Positions 6,333 through 9,437 of a stretch of 9,437 bases of DNA are shown here, one piece after another. The stretch is taken from positions 1-9,437 of the forward strand of contig DAINMX010000253.1 of NCBI GenBank assembly GCA_036736205.1, given 5' to 3'. The notes below the pieces were generated by a model. The model was not told the DNA's origin and did no database searches. It saw only the letters and a program-made list of their open reading frames with translations. The DNA comes from XYA12-FULL-58-9 sp001798605. Lineage in GTDB: Bacteria > Myxococcota > XYA12-FULL-58-9. Each line of letters opens with the position of its first letter. Positions within the stretch are counted from its first letter, which is position 1. Position numbers and translations under genes: made by a program.

Positions 6333-7829
6333 ATGATTACCGTTTCCATCGTTTTTGCATTGAGTCTGGTTGTCGCCCTGGTGCTCACTCCCTGGGTCCG
6401 GCGCTTGGCATTGGCAATTGGTGCAGTTGACCCTCATGGCGTCACCCTTCGCAAGGTTCACGATCGAACGATGCCCCGATTGGGAGGGCTCGCGATTGTT
6501 GCTGCGTTTTTGTTGCCACTGTTGGCTCTCTTGGTCGCAGATAGTAGCGTCGGCCGCATTTTCCGCAGCGATATGCTCAAGGTCATTGGCCTCATCTCCG
6601 GCGGGTTGGTGATTACCGTGCTCGGAGTCTACGACGATTTGCGTGGCGCAAACGCGCCCCAGAAATTTTTGGTGCAGTTTGGGGTTGCTATTGCTCTCGT
6701 GGCGCTTGGGTTTCAGGTGTCGATAATCTCAACGCCGTTCGATGTAACGCTTGAGCTTGGCATTTTTGGCCCGGTCATTTCGGTGCTCTGGATCGTGGGC
6801 CTCATCAATGCCATGAATCTCATTGACGGCCTTGATGGCCTCGCTGGCGGCGTCACCTTCTTTGCATCGCTCACGATGTTGGTCATCGCCTGGGTCAATC
6901 ATAATGTTCTCATGATGTTGTTCATGGGGGCTCTCAGTGGGGCGACGTTGGGATTTCTGGCTTTCAACTTCAATCCGGCGCGAATATTCATGGGTGACAC
7001 AGGCTCGATGTTTCTCGGGTACGTGATTGCCGTAACCTCGTTGCAGACCAACACGAAGGGGCCGGCCACCGTTGCTCTGCTGGCTCCCATTCTGGCGTTG
7101 GGATTGCCTCTGGTCGACACGTTGCTCGCTATGGGCCGGCGTTTCTCTCGTGGTCAATCGATGTTTCAAGCTGACCGGGAACACATCCACCACCGCCTCG
7201 TGGCTCTTGGATTGAGCCACAGGAATGCCGTGCTCATCCTATATGGTCTATGTCTCGTGCTGGGGTTTTCTTCCCTCGCAATCGCCTTTGGCAATCGTCT
7301 TCAGAGTGCCATGGTGCTCGTGGCGGTGGTAATTGCTGTGGTCGTCATTGTGCGTCGGCTTGGATACTCAATTTCCCCGCGTCACCGGCCTCGCCTGAGG
7401 AAAAAGGCTTCCGACGCCCGCAAGCAACAGGAGGTTCGTTGGGCTGCACGTGAGCTGGGAGCGAGCCTCCGGAACATTGATAGTATCGAAGAGCTGTGGA
7501 GTGTTTTTCCTGCTGTCGCTGTACCTTTTGGCGTCCGGCGATTGGAGCTGTCAGTGGCAACTGACGAAAATGGGACGACGGAGCGACGACTGTTTGTTTG
7601 GGAAGTGCCAACAGGCAATGGTCACGAACCGTTCACCGCCGAATACCAGATCGACGGCGTCGATAACGCCCGACCGATACTCACGTTCACCTGGCAGGAC
7701 GGCCGAAAGGCACTTAATGGAGACGAGCGAGCGGCCCTCGACACCATTGTCGAACATGTGACGCTGGCTGTTGACCGGATCAGACAATCCAACGTGGCTG
7801 TCGCCATAGAGCCGATGTTATCGAGATGA
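6333..7829 (+). CDS. WecA/TagO-type undecaprenyl-phosphate sugar-1-phosphate transferase with extra C-terminal domain
   Basis: A polytopic membrane enzyme that should start glycan synthesis by moving a sugar-1-phosphate (often GlcNAc-1-P) from a UDP-sugar to undecaprenyl phosphate. Residues 1-342 form the catalytic membrane part with about 11 hydrophobic segments. Visible motifs are KVHDRTMPRLGG (41-52), the metal-binding YDD (100-102), NAMNLIDGLDGLAGG (159-173), NPARIFMGDTGSMFLG (214-229) and DREHIHHRL (281-289). The HIHHRL loop points to the WecA/TagO branch rather than MraY. Family members are usually about 340-370 residues; this one has 498. The extra part (about 343-498) begins with a basic linker (RHRPRLRKK). 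It continues as a soluble alpha/beta stretch ending in a helix (ALDTIVEHVTLAVDRI), a layout reminiscent of a GAF domain. ATG 6333 is supported by GAGG. The preceding 99-base gap holds no other gene. Confidence 0.93.
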   Translation: MITVSIVFALSLVVALVLTPWVRRLALAIGAVDPHGVTLRKVHDRTMPRLGGLAIVAAFLLPLLALLVADSSVGRIFRSDMLKVIGLISGGLVITVLGVYDDLRGANAPQKFLVQFGVAIALVALGFQVSIISTPFDVTLELGIFGPVISVLWIVGLINAMNLIDGLDGLAGGVTFFASLTMLVIAWVNHNVLMMLFMGALSGATLGFLAFNFNPARIFMGDTGSMFLGYVIAVTSLQTNTKGPATVALLAPILALGLPLVDTLLAMGRRFSRGQSMFQADREHIHHRLVALGLSHRNAVLILYGLCLVLGFSSLAIAFGNRLQSAMVLVAVVIAVVVIVRRLGYSISPRHRPRLRKKASDARKQQEVRWAARELGASLRNIDSIEELWSVFPAVAVPFGVRRLELSVATDENGTTERRLFVWEVPTGNGHEPFTAEYQIDGVDNARPILTFTWQDGRKALNGDERAALDTIVEHVTLAVDRIRQSNVAVAIEPMLSR

Positions 7830-7886
7830 TGTTCCCGATTTCTTGTCTTGAACCCAAGGCTCGCGATTCAGATCACCGTTGTCGAA

Positions 7887-7908
7887 GGATTCTGCCTTTG
7901 GATTCTGC
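7887..7908. repeat. Perfect 9-bp direct repeat upstream of the ligase gene
   Basis: GGATTCTGC occurs at 7887-7895 and again at 7900-7908, separated by CTTT, so the period is 13 bp. It lies in the 151-base non-coding gap between the WecA-like gene and the O-antigen-ligase-like gene, about 73 bases before the latter's ATG. Direct repeats of this kind can be binding sites for response regulators; no regulator can be named. Confidence 0.5.
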
Positions 7909-7946
7909 TAACCTTTTTGATCAACGACCGCCCGTCTCTGTTTTTG

Positions 7947-7963
7947 TGGCACGGTAGGTTGGA
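7947..7963 (+). promoter_or_regulatory. Candidate leader element resembling ops or a sigma-54 promoter (weak)
   Basis: The stretch reads TGGCACGGTAGGTTGGA. Bases 7950-7961 match eight of twelve positions of the ops element (GGCGGTAGCGTG), which recruits RfaH to long polysaccharide operons. The same bases also start like a sigma-54 -24 box (TGGCACG), but the -12 box is TTGG instead of TTGC and is one base too far away. A 5-bp inverted repeat, GGCAC (7948-7952) and GTGCC (7966-7970), overlaps it. Neither reading is a good match. If it were a sigma-54 promoter, the leader before ATG 7981 would be very short. Confidence 0.15.
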
Positions 7964-7980
7964 ATGTGCCTGTTCATCGC

Positions 7981-9437
7981 ATGAATTTGCCTGCAATATT
8001 TTCAACAAGTCGCCTGCGAATGGCCATCGGTGTCGTGCTTGTTGCCACGCCGCTTGCCCTTGGCGGGGGTCACGTGCAGGTCAACGCGGTCTTGGCCGTG
8101 GTGATGGTTCTCATTCTGGCGTTGGCCTTGTGGCGTCGTGGGCTGGAGGGAAGTAGCGGCGTAACGATCACCGCGCCTATTGCTGCCGTGACGATGATGC
8201 TTGCTGTCACGCTCCTGCAGTTGCTGCCATTGCCCCAGAGTATTCTTGCCGCCATTGCCCCAGGGGCCCATGACGTACTTAGCTTGAGTCTGGGCAACGA
8301 TTTTGGCTGGGCGCCATTGTCGATGGATCCGCCGGCCACCTGTGCGGCGCTTCTCGGGCTTGTGGTCTGTGCCGCCGCTGCCATTGTTGGTGTGGTGCTT
8401 TTTCGTAGCCGTCAACATCGACGGGAGTTGTTGGTCTGGATCAGTGTCGCAGGCGGCGCGGTTGTTCTGCTCGGTTTCATCCAAGCTCTTGCCCGCTTTG
8501 ACCGGCCGTACGGTACTTTCGGCTACCCCAATACCGTTTTTGTTTCGTCATTCATCAATCCCAACCACCTGGCTGGGTTTTTGGGGTTCAGTTCCATCAT
8601 CGCCCTGGGGTTGGCCGTAACCGCTCGTGGCAACTGGCGTTATGTTCATTTGTGCAATGCCGTTACGATGGGGGTTGGCGTCATTCTGTCTCTGTCACGA
8701 GGAGCTATCATCAGCTACTTGGGCACGCTGGTTCTTCTTGGCGTGTTTCTGGGGATGAGCCGTTCCGAGCGGACAAGGCGCCTTGTTGCAGTGCCAGCAG
8801 TGTTGGCTGGGGCCCTGTTGATCGCTGGGTTTCTCGCCTACACCAACATCGTGCACGAGATGTGGACGTTGGGCAACGAGGGCACGTTCTCGAAGATAGA
8901 AATATGGCAGTCGGCACCGGCGTTGATGCGAGATTTCCCCATCCTTGGTGTGGGCCGTGGTGCCTTCTCCATGATTTATCCCAAGTACCGCGACCATGAT
9001 TTGCCGGCCACGTTTACTCATTTGGAAAATGAGTGGCTGCAAACTCTGGTCGATTGGGGTCCCGTCGCTGGCGGTATCCTTATTATGGCGGTCATCTGGA
9101 TGTGGATTGTGCTCCTCCGTCGCTCAGTCGGTAATGGCAGCGACATGGCGGTGGTTGGGGGTGTGCTCTATCTCGCGGTGCAGAACATCGGTGACTTCAA
9201 CCTGACGCTCACGGGAGTGGCACTCCCGGTTGTGCTTGTCGTGTCAGCGTTGACCAGGCCGCGAAGGGAGTTGGTGGCTACAGGTGGCGCTGCTACGACA
9301 TCGTCCACGCTTGCCGTCAGGCGGGAGCCAATGGTTCGATTGTTTGCCGGCACGACAGCGTTGGGGGCTATAGCGGTTTTCGCTATGTGGCCGGCCCTTC
9401 GTCACGGTTTGGGCCGGGATATGGCAGAGTTGACAAC
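7981..9437 (+). CDS. O-antigen ligase/polymerase-like membrane protein (Wzy_C type), 3' end outside window
   Basis: The frame is open from ATG 7981 to the window edge (485 codons, no stop), so the C-terminus is missing. The product has many hydrophobic segments and the marks of the O-antigen ligase family (WaaL, Wzy and relatives). These are FINPNHLAGFLG (191-202), SLSRGA (237-242) and a long periplasmic loop with IWQSAPALMRDFPILGVGRG (308-327), YPKYRD (333-338) and HLENEWLQTLVDWG (347-360). QNIGDFNLTLTGVALPV (401-417) follows. Such proteins join or polymerise undecaprenyl-linked glycans on the periplasmic side. Ligase and polymerase cannot be told apart here; beside a WecA-like starter gene, either is reasonable. 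An in-frame stop at 7918-7920 limits the start to GTG 7966, ATG 7981 or ATG 8020. None has a strong Shine-Dalgarno; 7981 leaves a short N-terminal tail before the first membrane helix. Confidence 0.88.
   Translation, partial: MNLPAIFSTSRLRMAIGVVLVATPLALGGGHVQVNAVLAVVMVLILALALWRRGLEGSSGVTITAPIAAVTMMLAVTLLQLLPLPQSILAAIAPGAHDVLSLSLGNDFGWAPLSMDPPATCAALLGLVVCAAAAIVGVVLFRSRQHRRELLVWISVAGGAVVLLGFIQALARFDRPYGTFGYPNTVFVSSFINPNHLAGFLGFSSIIALGLAVTARGNWRYVHLCNAVTMGVGVILSLSRGAIISYLGTLVLLGVFLGMSRSERTRRLVAVPAVLAGALLIAGFLAYTNIVHEMWTLGNEGTFSKIEIWQSAPALMRDFPILGVGRGAFSMIYPKYRDHDLPATFTHLENEWLQTLVDWGPVAGGILIMAVIWMWIVLLRRSVGNGSDMAVVGGVLYLAVQNIGDFNLTLTGVALPVVLVVSALTRPRRELVATGGAATTSSTLAVRREPMVRLFAGTTALGAIAVFAMWPALRHGLGRDMAELT

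Noticed and set aside
7830..7980. Intrinsic terminator after the WecA-like gene
   Set aside because: T-rich runs exist (about 7914-7918 and 7941-7945), but no stable GC-rich hairpin precedes them.
7848..8156. Plus-strand 102-codon frame starting in the gap before the ligase-like gene
   Set aside because: It runs out of frame through the start of the ligase-like gene, starts at a non-ATG codon without a ribosome binding site, and its product has no recognisable features.
1..9437. Mobile elements, CRISPR arrays, tRNA or toxin-antitoxin genes
   Set aside because: I saw no regularly spaced repeats, no transposase or integrase motifs and no cloverleaf-like sequence; the window is filled almost entirely by the genes listed.

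Overview
The window is a one-direction (+ strand) block of genes for making a cell-surface or secreted polysaccharide. I see no transposase, integrase, tRNA, rRNA, CRISPR array or phage gene. An undecaprenyl-phosphate sugar transferase of the WecA type, an O-antigen ligase/polymerase-type membrane protein and a WbuB-like glycosyltransferase suggest a bacterium with an exopolysaccharide, capsule or O-antigen-like glycan, probably Gram-negative. Hand counts of single 60-base lines give about 60-68% G+C in the middle of the window. The gene set and an extended WecA would fit a deltaproteobacterium/myxobacterium-like or similar environmental lineage, but the sequence alone does not settle taxonomy.

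Layout, left to right: (1) 3-119, the last 38 codons of an unidentified upstream gene. (2) 141-1040, an FkbM-family SAM-dependent methyltransferase, visibly poorer in G+C than the rest. (3) 1102-3294, a two-domain oxidoreductase: an alcohol-dehydrogenase-like (MDR) half fused to a Gfo/Idh/MocA half. (4) 3307-5007, a heparinase II/III-type protein with no visible signal peptide. (5) 5007-6233, a GT4 glycosyltransferase of the WbuB type, whose ATG overlaps the previous stop (TGATG). (6) 6333-7829, a WecA/TagO-like phospho-sugar transferase with an extra soluble C-terminal domain of about 155 residues. (7) 7981 to the window end, an O-antigen ligase/polymerase-like membrane protein cut off by the window edge.

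Inferred teamwork: the WecA-like enzyme starts a glycan on undecaprenyl phosphate, the WbuB-like enzyme adds a sugar, and the fused oxidoreductase probably supplies or remodels a nucleotide sugar. The FkbM enzyme could methylate a glycan hydroxyl, and the last protein would polymerise or ligate the finished repeat on the periplasmic side. The heparinase-like protein is the odd member, because a lyase fold sits inside a biosynthetic operon without an export signal. Genes 3-5 are tightly packed (12-nt gap, then a 1-nt overlap). Genes 6 and 7 each have a longer leader (99 and 151 nt). The second leader carries a perfect 9-bp direct repeat and a sequence that partly resembles both an ops (RfaH) element and a sigma-54 promoter.

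The gene families are known ones. The points most worth a second look are the oxidoreductase/heparinase pair, the C-terminal domain on the WecA-like enzyme and the leader before the ligase gene. I did not find a clear new system.
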